Of a DNA stretch of 64,000 nt, positions 11,341-23,900 are shown piece after piece; position 1 is the first letter of the stretch, and every line of letters begins with the position of its first letter. Origin of the DNA: Taenia hydatigena. Taxonomy: Eukaryota; Platyhelminthes; Cestoda; Cyclophyllidea; Taeniidae. A program made the position numbers and the translations under genes. The stretch spans positions 31,005,062-31,069,061 of the forward strand of contig JADWOT020000001.1 in NCBI GenBank assembly GCA_036345935.2. The letters are read 5' to 3'. The notes beneath the pieces are model-generated. The model worked only from the letters and a program-made list of their open reading frames with translations, was not told the origin of the DNA and did not search any database.

Positions 11341-11687
11341 GTTGCACCCTGCTTCTCACAGTCTAGCTACTTCAGTCACGAGTCGTCCACACACATGTCT
11401 TCTCATGCAAGCAAACGAGCAAACTGACTAATTGATGAACAGGTTTGTAAGACGTCTTGTCCATACACAGAGGTGGTGCTCGTCTACGCCAACTTTAAAC
11501 ATTACACCATGGGCTAGTACGTCAAAACTTGGCCCAAAATAAGCTTGAAGGCTGAATATCCGCCACCCTCTCTCATTTGCCTTAAGGGACGCGCATGGCT
11601 ATCCATAGAGGAGTGGCAAATTTTACGCTACCAATGCATTTGCGGTCAACTCGCGCAGGGGTTTTAAGATGACCCACTAATCACACC

Positions 11688-11900
11688 TCATGACAATGAA
11701 GTGAACATTCGGCTGCCATTCTTTGAGACTCCGGCATCTGTGGTGTCTGAAGGACATTTTGCACTGGAAGGAGGTGCAATGATCATGGTACTGGCTGCCA
11801 CTAAAGGTGTGTTGTTTGGAGGGTATCTGGACCTCGTGAGCCAGTGGGCCGGTTTAACAAGAATACTAAAAGCATGCATATTAGTTGCACAAACTGAAAT
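11688..11900 (-). pseudogene. Gene P remnant, copy 1
   Basis: The minus frame contains KPAHWLTRSRYPP, NNTPLVAAS and KCPSDTTDAGV. The plus frame at 16390-16513 contains IWTHWLERFEFSS, GRTPLAPAS and QCPPDSVDARA. The shared spacing of HWL, TPL.AS and CP.D..DA at protein level, with DNA clearly diverged, points to a real coding exon duplicated in inverted orientation. Function unknown. Confidence 0.45.
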
Positions 11901-12169
11901 CTTGCGATTTATGACTGCGGTTTTGTTTTTTATATGTAATATCAGCTGTTGTAATGCCTGCAGGGCAATCAGGCATCAGTTATTTGTGGAAAGGGGAATG
12001 TTTGCTTACAAGTCTGGTTAATCATTTGTCAATCGAGTGTGCGCGACGACAGCAAGTCAGAAAATGGGCAGCACTAGTACTACGATTCTGAAGAAGATAC
12101 TCAGAAGTGCTGAAATAAGCTTAGGAAGTGATCAGTAAGCAGGTCGGAGCACAGTAATGGGCACGAAGA

Positions 12170-12420
12170 CGGAAGAGATTACTGCTGTGCGAGTTGGCTG
12201 CAATTGCACTCCTCTGTGGACAGCCAGGTATGCCTCTTAAGTCAGGTGAAGAAGGAGGACCAATATTTAGGCTTGTATTTCATCTTAGGGCGGATTCAGA
12301 TGTACTAGCCCAAGGTGTAGTGTTTGAAGTTGGCGTAAATGTGGGCTACCCCTCTGTAGGCTTGTTGGAGTTGTCGAAAACCGACAGCCATATAGCCATA
12401 TAGCCCTTCCAACACTTCGG
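12170..12420 (+). pseudogene. Gene Q remnant, copy 1
   Basis: Matches 16610-16800 in the same orientation. In the 16-kb copy the frame is open and reads TPLWVARHASQGRREAERIF, then LVFHPAARDDALL. Here the equivalent frame carries a stop. This copy is the more damaged of the two. Confidence 0.4.
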
Positions 12421-12639
12421 TGACTTGGTGATAAGGTCAGACAACGAATGCACCTGCGAGACGTCTTTCCGTACCTATCTGTCATCCAGTCAGATCGCTT
12501 GTTTGCTTGCATGGGAAGACAGTTGTGTGTGCGACTCGTGACTGAGGTGATTAGCCTGTGGGAAGGCGACTGCAACAAGACCGGAAAGTTCCTTGCTGAG
12601 CGTGGTATGCTTTATAAGGTACACGTGGTTTTCCGTCTT

Positions 12640-13250
12640 TAGTAAAAGAGGAAGAACAGAAGGATGTTTAGAAGTTGCTTCAAATACTGCAACTCATTGA
12701 GAGTAGCGATTCCGACATCCAGCCGCTCCCCTCTCTAAGAATTCCAGCTCCCTCTACCCTCCCTTCATCTACTCACTCATCCAGTCCTGTGATAACCTAA
12801 CAAGTCCCTGCTGCTCATCTTCATCTCTCTTAAGCGCACGCTGCTCATTTATCTTCTGACCCGTTTGGCTAATCCAACTATCTTGTTAACTAACTATCTC
12901 ATACAGTGGTAGCTCAGAGGAAGGCAAAGTGGAAAAAGGAAGTGGAAAAAATGTCCTCTTATTTTACAAGAACTCGCTTAGTCAGAAGGACGCCTCTGTA
13001 GATGTCACACTTGCAAGAAGTAGGCGCAACGAATGCGATGGTAAAGCTGACTGGATGGTTGTAAGGGCGAAGTTAGGCAACGGTCTATAATTTATCGAGG
13101 CTGGTAGATGTACTTTTGAAAAGTCAAGTCTACTGATACCTGACTCATCCTTTACATGACTACGGATTTCTCATCGTACTGCTAAGCACAAGACCAGAAC
13201 CTTGTACCTCGGTGGGTTGATGCCATAACTAGGCTTGTGGTCAGCAAGGC
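12640..13250. other. No recognisable gene
   Basis: Nothing supported; pyrimidine-rich around 12720-12860. Confidence 0.4.
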
Positions 13251-15400
13251 ACCGCACACCCTCAAGGCATCGGTTCCCACCACCTCGGCATCCTAGCAGC
13301 AGCACCTATCGCAGAGGCAACGACAAGGCAATGACATCGCCGAGCCTTCTCTTAACGTCCTTCATCCTCATCAAGTTACCTCGTTAGTCGTGCAACTAGT
13401 ACTGGCGAATGCTGCCTACCTGTATTCAAGCCACTCGTTCTGGGAAAGCGATGGCTAAGTAGGAATGGATGAAATCCGAACTTGTTGCAGCATTTCAGAA
13501 AATCGACCACTGAAAGGTTCTACCAAACAAACAAACTCAAGGCGTTATAAGAAGCATCAATTTCGTTCTTCCTTACATGGCACAGCCTCCTTGCTAGGCT
13601 GAATTCCGCCGACAGTAGGTAAATTTACATTCTGCACGCCTATCCACCACATAATTTGTGTTAAGCTAAATTGACGCACTCAACTTTTGCGATGGTCGTT
13701 TCTCACCCAGAGTGAAATTGAGCAAGCGGAAGAAACAAAGCGCCACCATCATTTCATAAAACGGATTAGCAGCCAAAGCAATAGCATTTCGAGAGACGGG
13801 TCTATTTAAATAAATTATCACTGCATAACATTTGCCAGTGGTCAACACCTCCTGCTCAAATTCACTTTGGGCGAGAAATGACCGCCACAAAATTTGAACG
13901 TGGCCAATTAGATAGACCGAAATTCTGGGGTGGATGAAGGTTGCCGTGCTGCCCCACAAATGGTGCTGTGGTCAGTCTGACCGCAGAATTCGGCAGAATA
14001 TCGCAGCAGCGCCAATCACAGAAACAGCGGTGGTGGAGCAGGAGCACTAGTCCTCCTCCAAACGCGCTTAATCCTCATCAACCCACCTCGTTACTCACAT
14101 CACCAGTGATGGATGGTGATGCGCACCTGCATTCAATCTACTCGTTGCGAGTAAATGAGGGTCAGTAAGGGAGGAAGAAATCCATTCTGTTACACACCTT
14201 TATGGATGTGCCGACACAGCTATTGACATTGTAACACTCTCGTCGTGGAAGTCATAGCTCAGTCAATGTGGATCGAGATCGTTTTTGCATCCATTGGTGT
14301 CCCCATTACTAGACAAGCGATGTCCTCACAACTTGTCTACTTGGACAGGCAGGTGTGTTACCCGCTACTAAAGTCGCTCAATTTTGATCATCCGAGTTGT
14401 CTCGGCCGCTAACGTTTCCTTTGCAACGTGGGAGGGATTCAGCAATTATCTACTGAATTTCACCGTCCCTTGTCGATGCGTACAATTCTTTCATGAGTGA
14501 TATTATGGGAGGTGTCCTTTCGACTCAAGCGTGCTCGTCAGTAAGGAGCTTTCGAGCTTTAGAGCTTTCCTCCAAGTAATAAAATGAAAGCATTCATTGC
14601 AAGAGCGAATCGCAAAGTGCATAAGGAATGCGGATTTTGTCTCTCCTCCTTGACCTCTACACCTTTGCAACGAGCAAAGTTGGAGCAGATGATCGTCTTC
14701 TCGTTGGTGACAGATGAGACAGCCACAACGTTGCAAGGTTTATGTTCCGGTGACTTGCCGAAGTCACTGTCAAAGGCTGAAATAGCCTGCACTGTCTTCT
14801 TCAGCGCGTACTTAGTCTTGTCACCGGTGAAATGCTGCCGCAATGCAGTGTACCTGGTGGCAGTATAGATGCCACTGTCAATTTGCATTACCTTCGGCAC
14901 TGTTTTTTCCCTCTGCTTCTTGGATGCTGGTGCTCCTTCCCTTTAACCACCTTTCACTCCGGCATAGTGATATGGTTCAAATAAAGGTTTGGTCACACCA
15001 AGTGCTAATTTTTGTCACCTATTCAGGAAGCACATCTCGAGTCCTCAATTTTCGATGGTAGTGCCGAATTACTACAAAAAATGTTGACACAGAAATACAA
15101 TTGCTTGCTGTTGGTCAGGTGGATGTTCATTTAGATAGTTGATGGACTAGTCAGTCAGTCAACAACTTAAAAAGTTGCTTTATTTTTCAGTTTATTGTCT
15201 GCGCTTTCATCTGGTTGAGCGGAAGCGTGTTGAGTGCATGACAAGTTTACTGGATAGGCAAAAGGGGTGGATGGTGCGCCATCAGTGAAGCTGTGAGCAT
15301 CCAGCCATCCAACAAGACGATTATCATTGGAATGCTACAAAACAAAGGTTTGTGAATGAGTCCAGTCATCAATCATCAGACCTGTTTGCAAGTCATTCAA
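13250..15400 (+). repeat. Inverted pair C, left arm
   Basis: Reverse-complement partner of 19490-21730. Matching points are 13362-13560 with 21540-21700, 13670-13950 with 21130-21440, 14080-14170 with 20930-21010, 14500-14900 with 19970-20560, and 14960-15360 with 19500-19890. The 4-kb spacer (15400-19490) is not repeated as a whole. Confidence 0.75.
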
Positions 15401-15411
15401 CGGACCTCTGA

Positions 15412-15714
15412 ATGATATTCTATTTCTACTTGTCGTTTGCATGTCCAAAACTGATGGCCCGTGCGGTGATGGACTTGGTCAAAAAGGCCGATCAAGATTC
15501 CAGAAGCGAGTGTGCATATTTTCTCTTGCTCACGGTGAAGCTGAATCTGCCAAGCCCAAAAAGCATTGAAGTCAGTGTACCGGGTGACTTTGAACCTCTT
15601 AGGAGGAGCTCACCCTACTCTCTCTCAACGAGCCTGCAGGCATTTGTGTCATCCGTCATTCACGATCTGGCTGTCTCCTTGTCACCCTGTTGTGTGGATA
15701 ACGCGGTCTCATAG
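15412..15714 (+). CDS. Unassigned 100-codon open frame
   Basis: This open frame sits in the spacer of pair C and begins just after the left arm ends. It includes a charged helix-like start (VMDLVKKADQDSRSECAYF) and a Ser/Pro-rich middle. There is no signal peptide, no splice signals that decide its limits, and no paralogue in the window to test coding. It may be chance. Confidence 0.2.
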   Translation: MIFYFYLSFACPKLMARAVMDLVKKADQDSRSECAYFLLLTVKLNLPSPKSIEVSVPGDFEPLRRSSPYSLSTSLQAFVSSVIHDLAVSLSPCCVDNAVS

Positions 15715-15960
15715 TGGTCAGCACTGCCAATCTTGATGTGAGAACATCGCAATTAGTCGTTTACACTTCCAAGCAGGTGATACCACATACCTCGACGACT
15801 ACCAGACCAGCCACCCGATGGGATGGTCATGGCTCCAACGAAACAACTATTGGGTGTGACTGTGGCTACCAATTGATTAAGTAGTGCCATCATACGTCTC
15901 TCCTTATTCACTGACAATTTCACATCACTTTCTGCCTAATTTTGCTCAAATAAAGGGTGA
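15715..15960 (+). pseudogene. Gene L remnant, diverged third copy
   Basis: DNA similar to 23443-23660, including CACTGCCAATCTTGATGTGA against CATTGCCAACCTCGGCCTGA and a shared CTCCTTATTCACTGA-like block. The frame is interrupted (HCQS followed by a stop). It shows that part of tail B also exists outside the two main tail-B copies. Confidence 0.35.
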
Positions 15961-16243
15961 ATAAAGACATTTGGTGTTGCATTGGGCTCTATTTGAATGA
16001 TCAACGTGCTATGAGTTAAGGAGAAGGGGAATGGGAAGAGAAGGGACAATTAGTGCAATTGGCTCCTAACCACTCACCGTTTCTTTCTTATACTTATTTA
16101 ATTTTCCATCATCTACAAATTGTAAGGGTTGGTTTAGCCTTCTCTTTCGTCTACTGTCGCTGACACACAGTTGATTGACAGGAAGTGCATTTTTGCGACT
16201 GATATGAGATGGCTGAAATAGAGGTGATCAATGTTGCACCAAA

Positions 16244-16513
16244 TTGAAGATCTTTCTGCAGCTCTTTTGCGCAGCTTCAGCACAAACATTGCAACACGAC
16301 AAGGCGCTAGCAATATGCATAAGATGCAAAGCTGCAGTGTCAAATCAAGTGTTTCCTTTCGCGCAACTAACGTGCGTGTTTTTAGTGTCCTTACTTATAT
16401 GGACTCATTGGCTAGAAAGGTTCGAATTTTCCTCAGGCAGAACCCCATTAGCACCAGCCAGTGTGTTGACTATTGCACAATGTCCTCCAGACAGCGTGGA
16501 TGCCAGAGCCTAG
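16244..16513 (+). pseudogene. Gene P remnant, copy 2 (best frame)
   Basis: Open for 89 codons, with a hydrophobic segment (CVFLVSLLIWTHWL) followed by GRTPLAPAS and QCPPDSVDARA. It is the inverted paralogue of 11688-11900. A second frame (SFRATNVRVFSVL) matches SVCATNMHAFSIL of copy 1, so a frameshift separates the two halves. Family unknown. Confidence 0.4.
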
Positions 16514-16599
16514 AAGAAGAGGAAGTGAATTGTCATTTCATCGCCATGAGGTGTGGTTGGTGAGTCCTCTTCGCCCTCCTGTACAAGTCAACTGTACTT

Positions 16600-16847
16600 G
16601 CTATAGTATTGCAGGCGCTGACACTCCCTTATGGGTAGCCAGGCATGCGTCTCAGGGCAGGCGAGAAGCAGAGCGGATATTTGACCTTGTATTTCATCCT
16701 GCAGCAAGAGATGATGCATTACTCAGCGAAGAGATGCTTAAAGTTAGCATAAGCGTATATTACCTCTCAGTGGATTTGCTAGGGTTGTCAGGCATTGGTA
16801 CTTTCGCTGCTATAGCGTCATGTCTTCTTCGCTGCAACAGTCGATGA
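16600..16847 (+). pseudogene. Gene Q remnant, copy 2 (open)
   Basis: Open frame with TPLWVARHASQGRREAERIF and then a possible helix (VYYLSVDLLGLSG). A possible acceptor (tattgcag) precedes it at about 16614. Direct paralogue of 12170-12420. It follows gene P closely here, so P and Q may be exons of one gene. Confidence 0.4.
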
Positions 16848-17209
16848 GTCAACCACATGGCACTCTTGACGTTGCGGTGGCCTAATGTCAATGTCGAATA
16901 GCGAACTCTTCTGCGTGGCGTCATTCTGTGCCTGCTAGTCATTTGATCAGCTCAGCAGCTAAATGTATTTGCTTGAGAAGCTAGGTTTTGGTCCTTGAAT
17001 CAAGCCCCTCCTCCACCCGATCTATTGCAAGGTGTCACAGATTCTTTGCTAATCTTCTTCTCCTTGACTGTTATCTTTCTCTTAAGTGTGGGGTGAAAAC
17101 AGGTACCGAGCACTCCTCATTGGTAATGTAATGAACGAGTCAGTGTGATGAGGGTCATGCTGATTCAGAGAGTGCTTTACACCCTCGACTGAAGATGATG
17201 ATGACGATT

Positions 17210-17300
17210 CAGCAGCAAGAATCGTGTTCGTCGAAAGCCTCTCACCTAGCACTGAGGACTGCTTAGTCAAGCACATACACAGCAACACTGCAGTGATGGT
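17210..17300 (+). pseudogene. Gene S motif, copy 4
   Basis: The frame reads VFVESLSPSTEDCLVKHIHS. It is related to VFVDCFSSNIENYLVQHI at 21830-21900 (minus) and to FSSNIKDYLVKHM at 53160-53210. Short and damaged. Confidence 0.3.
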
Positions 17301-18700
17301 TACGCAACAGTGGAACCTTCAGCGCTATCCCTTGACGACTATTCGAATAGAGGCGCGAACTTGTACTAGCGTTTGTCGCTCAAGAATCTCTTCTGACCAT
17401 CGGCTTTGCAACCATCCTAATAGTAATGTCCGATTTGGCAAATTTTAAAGCCAGAAATGCCAATGATGGCTGATTTTGACGCGAAAAACTTTTGTTCTCT
17501 TCCCGCTACTTTGATCTGTGCTGCACTAACCTCGAGTATTTCTAAAACCACGTGAAGATGTTTGGTCCTCATTGAGACAGCGATAACCAGGATGCAAATG
17601 CAGCGTTGGATAGGCACTTGAGACGGAGCTGATTGCATCGACGTGTAAAAAGGAGACCGTTGGATACCATGATGGGGTTAAAGAGAAAGAATTCTTAGTA
17701 AACTGTGTCCACTTAAACAAAAGCGCTTTGCGTGGCAGAAAGCTTATAAGGGTGTTTGAATGGAGTCGGTATGGACCGCAAGTCGGAAAGTGGTCAGTGA
17801 GTTTGCCATTTCCGTTTCTCATTGCTACTTTCCATACCAATGGAATGCCAGGTCAGCAGGGTAAAGACGCCATTTCTGTTCTGCTCCTTAGACAAAATTC
17901 CACACTAAAGCGCAAAATAATGTAGAACATTTTCCCCATTTCTCGTGGAGATTTGGCTCATGTTGTGTGGTAGGGACAAAGAGGACGCTGTCATCAGGCT
18001 GCATTTGTCTTTTCCACCCGACATCAGTCAAATCTTTGAAGAGAAGGAGGTGAACTGCTAATATCATTTATTTTGCGTTTATGTAATGGAACTTCGTCCT
18101 CTTAAAGCAACCACAATTTAGATCCGTGCTTCACCGCCCGACAACAAGTGGGCCGAGGCTGCGTGACTGAGGGCAGAAGTGACAGTGGAGCGATGTGACA
18201 TTACCTGCTTCTAGGTTCCACTTTCTCGAGGTGTGCTATCTTTCAGTTTTCCTTTTTTAATGGTGCTTGCAGTGAAACGTAACAAATAAATTGATGTCGG
18301 AGGACAGCACTTTATGTACTGGTTTGTTATGCTGGACAGTTATGTGGTGGTGGTTTGGTCGACAGTGGGACATTTCAGTTTGGCGAGATTAAGGCTAGTG
18401 AGGCCTTATTCGCCAAGGAAAAAATTAAGAAGAATGATTTTCCTTTACAGCCCATGCGATGAGCATGGAGACATCGGTGAGCGGCTTTGAGGGCGAATTC
18501 GCACCTCACACAAACTTAGAACTTTAAAATAGTCACCCTCTCAAGATGGAGGATTGTGATAGGCGCTACCACAACGTCATTACAGACAAATTGAAAAGTC
18601 GTCAACATCTATCATTGTCTACGGTGGCAGCATCGACGACCTATCTAAGGAGGTGCTTTTTATGACGTCCACTTGCGGGAGTGTTGCAGTGAGTGAGGTG
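17300..18700. other. No recognisable gene
   Basis: Only short overlapping frames on both strands. No repeat partner noticed. Confidence 0.4.
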
Positions 18701-19490
18701 ACTTAGTGCCTGAGTGTATTGGGTCTGTTAGATTCCCAAACAGCCCGCTAGCTATTCATCCAGCTATTCCACAGTGCTGCTTGGGCAGCACCGTTGACAA
18801 AGTACCCACAGATCCTCCTTGCAGCAGTAATTCCAATCACTGCGACATCGACATTGCAGCAGTCGCAGCAACGACGCGACGATGCTTCTGTGCTTGGGGC
18901 TACACCAACATCAAAGGCTTGCAAAATCACGTGCACAGCTTTTAAACATTCTCATGCGTAGAACCTGCATTTTAAAATCAAATGCATAGATTTGCACTTC
19001 GTGAGTTCAACATCAGCTCCGTGTTAATGTCCTTAAGACCAAGTGTTGTGGGAGGAGACGTGGTGGCATTTAAATGCATAGTTGGACGCTCTCGCCACAC
19101 GATGCTTACAACGTTTGCCTCTTTGACGGTGGGAACGAAAAGTCTCCCCAAGAGATGGATCACTTGTCGGGATTGTTTAAGCAACTGATGTTCAAGTCCA
19201 GACCGAGCTGTCTGACTGAGTGGTAGGTTGTTGAGAGCCGAACAAACCCACTAGACATGACCAACCTACGTGACTGTGCGCCTTAGGTGACACTGACAAA
19301 TTACCGCGCAAAGAGAAAAGCTGCATTGGTAAGCCGATCGAGCAAATGGTTTGGCCATGTCGAGTCAGTATAGGTGAGGCAGCACACCATAGTGGAGCAA
19401 TGGCCAGGACGTACTACGTCTCGCAGACATCGCTACGAAGGAGTGGGCGCTCGGACCCTGCAACACATCTGCCTTTGCTGATAGGTGAAT
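18700..19490. other. Unassigned sequence before pair C right arm
   Basis: A 79-codon frame (18706-18945) has a Cys/His-containing end. A weak DNA resemblance between 18850-18945 and 39440-39545 may be a remote duplicate. At 19345 a frame reads SSKWFGHVES, reminiscent of the tail of some LINE polymerases but too short to claim. Confidence 0.25.
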
Positions 19491-21730
19491 GTAAACAGCT
19501 CTGATGATTGACGCCTAGACTCATTCACAAAACTTGATTTTGTAGCATTCTTCTGCTGCGATCTGATGGCGCACCATCCAACCCTCTTGCCTATCCAGTA
19601 AACTTGTCATGCTCTTAACATGCTTCCAGTGAACCAGCTAAAACCGCAGGCAATCAACTGAGAAATAAAGCAATATTTTAAGTTGCTGACTGACTGACTA
19701 GTCCATCAACTAACCAAATGACCATCCACCTGACCAACAGCCAGCAATTTTGTTTCTGTGTCAACATCCTCCGTAGTACGTTGGCACTACCATTAAAAAC
19801 TAAAAACTCGAGATGTGCCTCCTGAATAGGTAACAAAAATTGGCACTTGGTGTGACCAAACCTTTATTTGAACCATACTACTATGCCGGAGTGAAAGGTG
19901 GTAGAAGGGAAGGAGCATGAGCATCCAAGCAGCAGAAGAAAAAAACAGTGCCGAAGCTAATGTAAATTGACAGTGACACCTATACTGTCAGTATATCACC
20001 AGGTAGGCTGCATCGCGACAGCATTTCACCGCTGGCAAGACTAGGCACGTGCTGAAGAAGACAGCGTAGAATATTTCATCCTCCGACAGTGTCTTCGACA
20101 AGTAACCGGAACATAAGCCTTGCGACGGTGTAGCTGCCTCATCTGTCATCAACGAGAAGATGAGCATCCAATCATCCAGGCGTGCTAAAGGCAAATAAAT
20201 GAGTTACATGAGACATTGTGCACTATCTGCTCCCACTCTGCATGTTTTAAAGGTGTCGAGGTAAAAAAGGAGAGACAAAATCCGCATTCCTTATGCACCT
20301 TGCGATTCGCTCTCACAATAAGTGCTTTCAATTTATTACTTGGAGAAATCTCCCCCAAGCGATGCGGTTTATACTGCCTGAGGCGTCGTTATAACAGACA
20401 GCACACAGGATTCTTGCAGACAAAAGCACGAAAGCTCTTTACCGACGAGATTCTATTAGACTTGTTCTTTTCTGTCTATTCTGTGTTTGGTAGATCCCTA
20501 AGACTCCGAAGATTACGAAAACTCGCTTGAGTGAAGGACACCTCCCATGATATCACTTATGAAAGAAGTGAACGCATCGACATGGGACGGTAAAATTTAG
20601 TAGATGATTGTTAAATCTCTCCCACCTTGCAAAGGAAACGTTGGCAGTCGAGACAACTCGGATTATCAAAATCAAGCGACTTTATTAGCGGGTAACACAC
20701 CTGCCTGTCCAAGTAGGCAAGTTGTGCAGACATCGCTTGTCTGGTGATGGGGCCACAATGGATGCAGAAAGGAAGAGGGCACACCATGACTGCAGACACC
20801 ACATGTGAACGATCTCGATCCACATTGACTGAGTGGTGACTTCCACGACGGATGAGGCTGTTACAATGTCAGCAGCCGTGTGTCGACACATCCACAAAGA
20901 TGTGCAATAGAACGGAGTTTGTCCTTTCTTACTTGACCCTCATTTACTCGCAACGGGTAGATTGAATGCAGGTGCGTATCACCATCCATCACTGGTGACA
21001 TGAGTAACGAGGTGGGGTGATAAGGATAAGGCGCGTTTGGAGGAGGACCAGTGCTCTTGCTCTACCAATGCTGTTTCTGTGATTCTTGCTGCTGCTACAT
21101 TGCGCCGAATCCTGCGGCCAGACCGACCACAGCACTATTAGTGGGGCAGCAGGCAACTTCATCCACCTCAGAATTTCGGTCTATCTAATTGGCCACTCCC
21201 AAAGCAAATTCGAGCTAGAGGTATTTACCACTGACAAATGTTATGTAATAATTATTTATTTGAATAGGCCCATCCCTTGACTCGGGAGGCGCAGGAGCCA
21301 GTACAAAATGTTATTTCTCCAGCTGCTAATCCGTTCCATGAAATGACGGTGACGTTTTTGTTTCTTCTGTTTGCTCAATTTCACTCCGGGTGAGAAACGA
21401 CCGTCACAAAAAGTTGAGCGCGTCCATTCAGCTTAACCCAAATTCTGTGGTAAATGGGCATGCAAAATGTAAATTTCCGTGCTGTCGACAGATCTCAGCC
21501 TAGCAAGGAGGCTGTGCCATACAAGGAAAACAAAATTGATGTTTCTTATAACGCATTGAGTTTGTTTGGTTTGTAGAAGCCGTCAGTGGTCGATTTTCTG
21601 GCATGCTGCAACAAGTTCGGCGTTCATTCATTACTTATCGCATGACTGGCGAGGTAGCTTGATGCGAATAAAGGGAGTTAAGAGAAGGCTCGATGATGTC
21701 ATTGCTTCGTTGTTGCCTCTGGGATAGGTG
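19490..21730 (-). repeat. Inverted pair C, right arm
   Basis: Reverse-complement partner of 13250-15400. Both arms carry the block around CCTTATGCACTTTGCGATTCGCTCT-like sequence (14610 and 20285) and the TGACATGAGTAACGAGGTGG block (20996), reversed at 14080. The arms differ by many substitutions and several indels. Confidence 0.75.
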
Positions 21731-21807
21731 CTGCTGCTATGCGACAGAGATGCATGCACACGCGCAGCTCTGCTGATCAGAACGAGCCAGATCGACCACC
21801 ACCGCAG

Positions 21808-22167
21808 TCATTTCGTCGCCTCGGCACATTCGTTACATATATGCTGGACTAAGTAGTTCTCAATGTTAGACGAGAAGCAGTCGACGAACACGCTTCTCCA
21901 CATGAAACTGTCGCCATCTCCCTTTGAAGAAAAGTAATCGTTTTGCCTGCTCTCGCTGTGCCACTTTTTGGGATAGGAAATTGAGTCGGTCACACATTCC
22001 AATGTATCTGTTAGAGGCCGAGAGCAAACAAAAAACAACAATCTGGCTACTCCATTTGCGAGTAACATATGCCTTACTGTCTGTGTAAGCCATCGTAGAC
22101 AAGAATAATGCAATCGGGTCAGAGAAGAACCAAAATTCAAATGGCTATGGTGAGGTGATGCTACCAA
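21808..22167 (-). pseudogene. Gene S, longest frame (copy 1)
   Basis: A 119-codon minus frame ends VFVDCFSSNIENYLVQHICN, followed by ECAEATK and a stop. The last 25 residues recur in diverged form at 17210, at 23820-23900 (minus) and at 53150-53240 (plus). The common pattern is FSS(N)xxxxYLVKHxxCxxxxA. The two tail-B copies carry an internal TAG after KHM, so they are dead; this one is open. Function unknown. Confidence 0.4.
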
Positions 22168-22933
22168 ATGTACAAGCTGTTGGTTTAGTGGCAGAATTAT
22201 GAAGTGGGGAGGGAGACGAGTGATTAGAGTCTACATTTGCGGATTCATAGAGTTGAAAGTGTATATCTGCATTTCATGATTTTAACACAATCTGCAGCTC
22301 AATGATCCCACCTCTCAGTTTTGTTTCCTCCTCACACCTCCTGATAGGAGAAATATAAGACCAAGTGAATAGATAGAAATGTGACATTTGAATTCTGGAT
22401 ACTGGCAAGTCATGTTAAGTTAGCCTAGCAGGGCAATTCCTACAGCATTTCAAATGCAGGTTTGCTTGTTCTTTCATATGAAATGAGGAGAACGGTAGAC
22501 CTTGTGCTCTGCAACATATCTGCCACGTCTATATGACAATGATAATTAATGATTGGCCTTTTTACAAAGTGATTTACACTTAATGCATTTCAGTGCCAAC
22601 TCTCTAGCCACAGACACCTTGGAGAAGGAGAGTGAGGCTTCGCTTTAAGGACCTACTGCAGTCTTAGTAGTCCCTGCTTACTTTTACCTAATAGCTGATT
22701 GCGACGTGACGTTAGAAAATAATGCACGCATAAATCCAGTTTGTGGAACCAACTGAGTGGCGTGTGCGCCTGCCTTCACCTTACAGCAGCAACAGACACG
22801 GAGATAGCGGCGATGCAGAAGAAACGACGCTCATAGCCGCCTTCGCGCTACCTCGTTCATCACGCCACCATGCGCTTTAAGGGAAGGATGGTCAAGTGTG
22901 GTGAGATGAAAGTCAAATTTTATCTCACGCTCA

Positions 22934-23221
22934 TTGTTTTCTAGTCGCTTCGATCGAGGACATCTAGAGCAGATCGCCCGGACTGCAGACACCCTTAAAT
23001 TTCGTACAATTTTTCTTTGTCGAGAGGTTGCTCGTGCCTTAAGACCCTTTACCCGGCACCGTTTGCATCACCGTCTCCTCAACTACCAGTCCTCTCATGT
23101 CGGTGCACTCACTCCTCGGTTTATGGATAGAGTCTGCAGTTTCTCTGCGGCACCGCATTTGAGTCCCGGTAATCGGTGCCACAAAGACATCAAAATTCTC
23201 TTCATGTGGTTGACTGAATAG
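22934..23221 (+). pseudogene. Tail-B frame with FDRGHLEQIARTA
   Basis: A 95-codon frame is matched at 53831-54154 (minus), where IRFDRGHLEQISRTA and LHHRLLNYQSSHV recur. Replacements are scattered over all codon positions, so coding is uncertain. DRGH resembles the catalytic motif of DNA/RNA non-specific endonucleases, but the flanking residues do not fit that family. Confidence 0.3.
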
Positions 23222-23309
23222 TCCTTCCAGTTGGACGAAATGCTGTCTGGGCTTAGTAGTGCTGGAGCTTTTGGAGTAAACAGAAATCATTTACGCCTTT
23301 AATGTTAGG

Positions 23310-23670
23310 GGAAATCACATACTCCACTATCCACTACTTCTCTCACTTGACGAAGCAGTGATCAACCTATGACCCAACCTGCGTCTTGCCTTTAGCAGCG
23401 AGCATGACCCGTTCTGCGTATCGACCCGCATTTTGTGTCATCATTGCCAACCTCGGCCTGAGGACATCACTGCAGGCATTTGTACTTGCAACCAGTTGAT
23501 AGTGCAGCTCTCTCGTTGGCTAGCGGACCAGTCTTCGTCATTGTGACTGCAGGTACTGCCACTATGTGCCACTCCTCATTCACTGATGATTTTTGCGAAC
23601 TACAAATGTTTACGTCATTACCTTTTGCCCGATTTCGCTCAAGGGTTTGGCAAAAATTGGGACCTGATAT
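23310..23670 (+). pseudogene. Gene L, copy 1
   Basis: The frame reads LSLDEAVINL, a TGA, then LCHHCQPRPEDITAGICTCN and RWLADQSSS, with one further stop in the continuation. The partner at 53384-53780 (minus) reads EIIYAFDVRGNPILHYPM, LSLDEAVINL, the same TGA, then MCHHCQPRREDITTGICTCN, and stays open to the end. The cysteine pattern CHHC..CTC is kept. The shared TGA means the gene was already broken, or spliced there, before the inversion-duplication. Confidence 0.45.
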
Positions 23671-23819
23671 GATAAAAGGCTTTACTTAAATCAAACTATC
23701 TTGTCATAGTGCAAGGGAATTGGAATAAGAGAAAAGTCCTCTACTACTCCTTTTAACTCTGATTTGGCATTTGGCCACCGAACCATTTGCTAATGTTGAC
23801 AAATCGGAAACCGTCTCAA

Positions 23820-23900
23820 TGCATCGGCACATTTGCACTACATGTGCTTGACAAAGTAGTCCTTCATGTTAGAAGAGAAGCTGCCTGCTCTAAATCCATT
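23820..23900 (-). pseudogene. Gene S motif, copy 2
   Basis: The minus frame reads SFSSNMKDYFVKHM followed by TAG, the same stop as in the 53-kb partner. Confidence 0.35.

Noticed and set aside
19340..19480. LINE polymerase tail because of KWFGHVES
   Set aside because: A short match without other conserved domains; stops occur nearby.
22934..23221. DNA/RNA non-specific endonuclease because of DRGH
   Set aside because: Only four residues match; the surrounding sequence does not follow the family pattern and differences between the two copies do not look coding-constrained.
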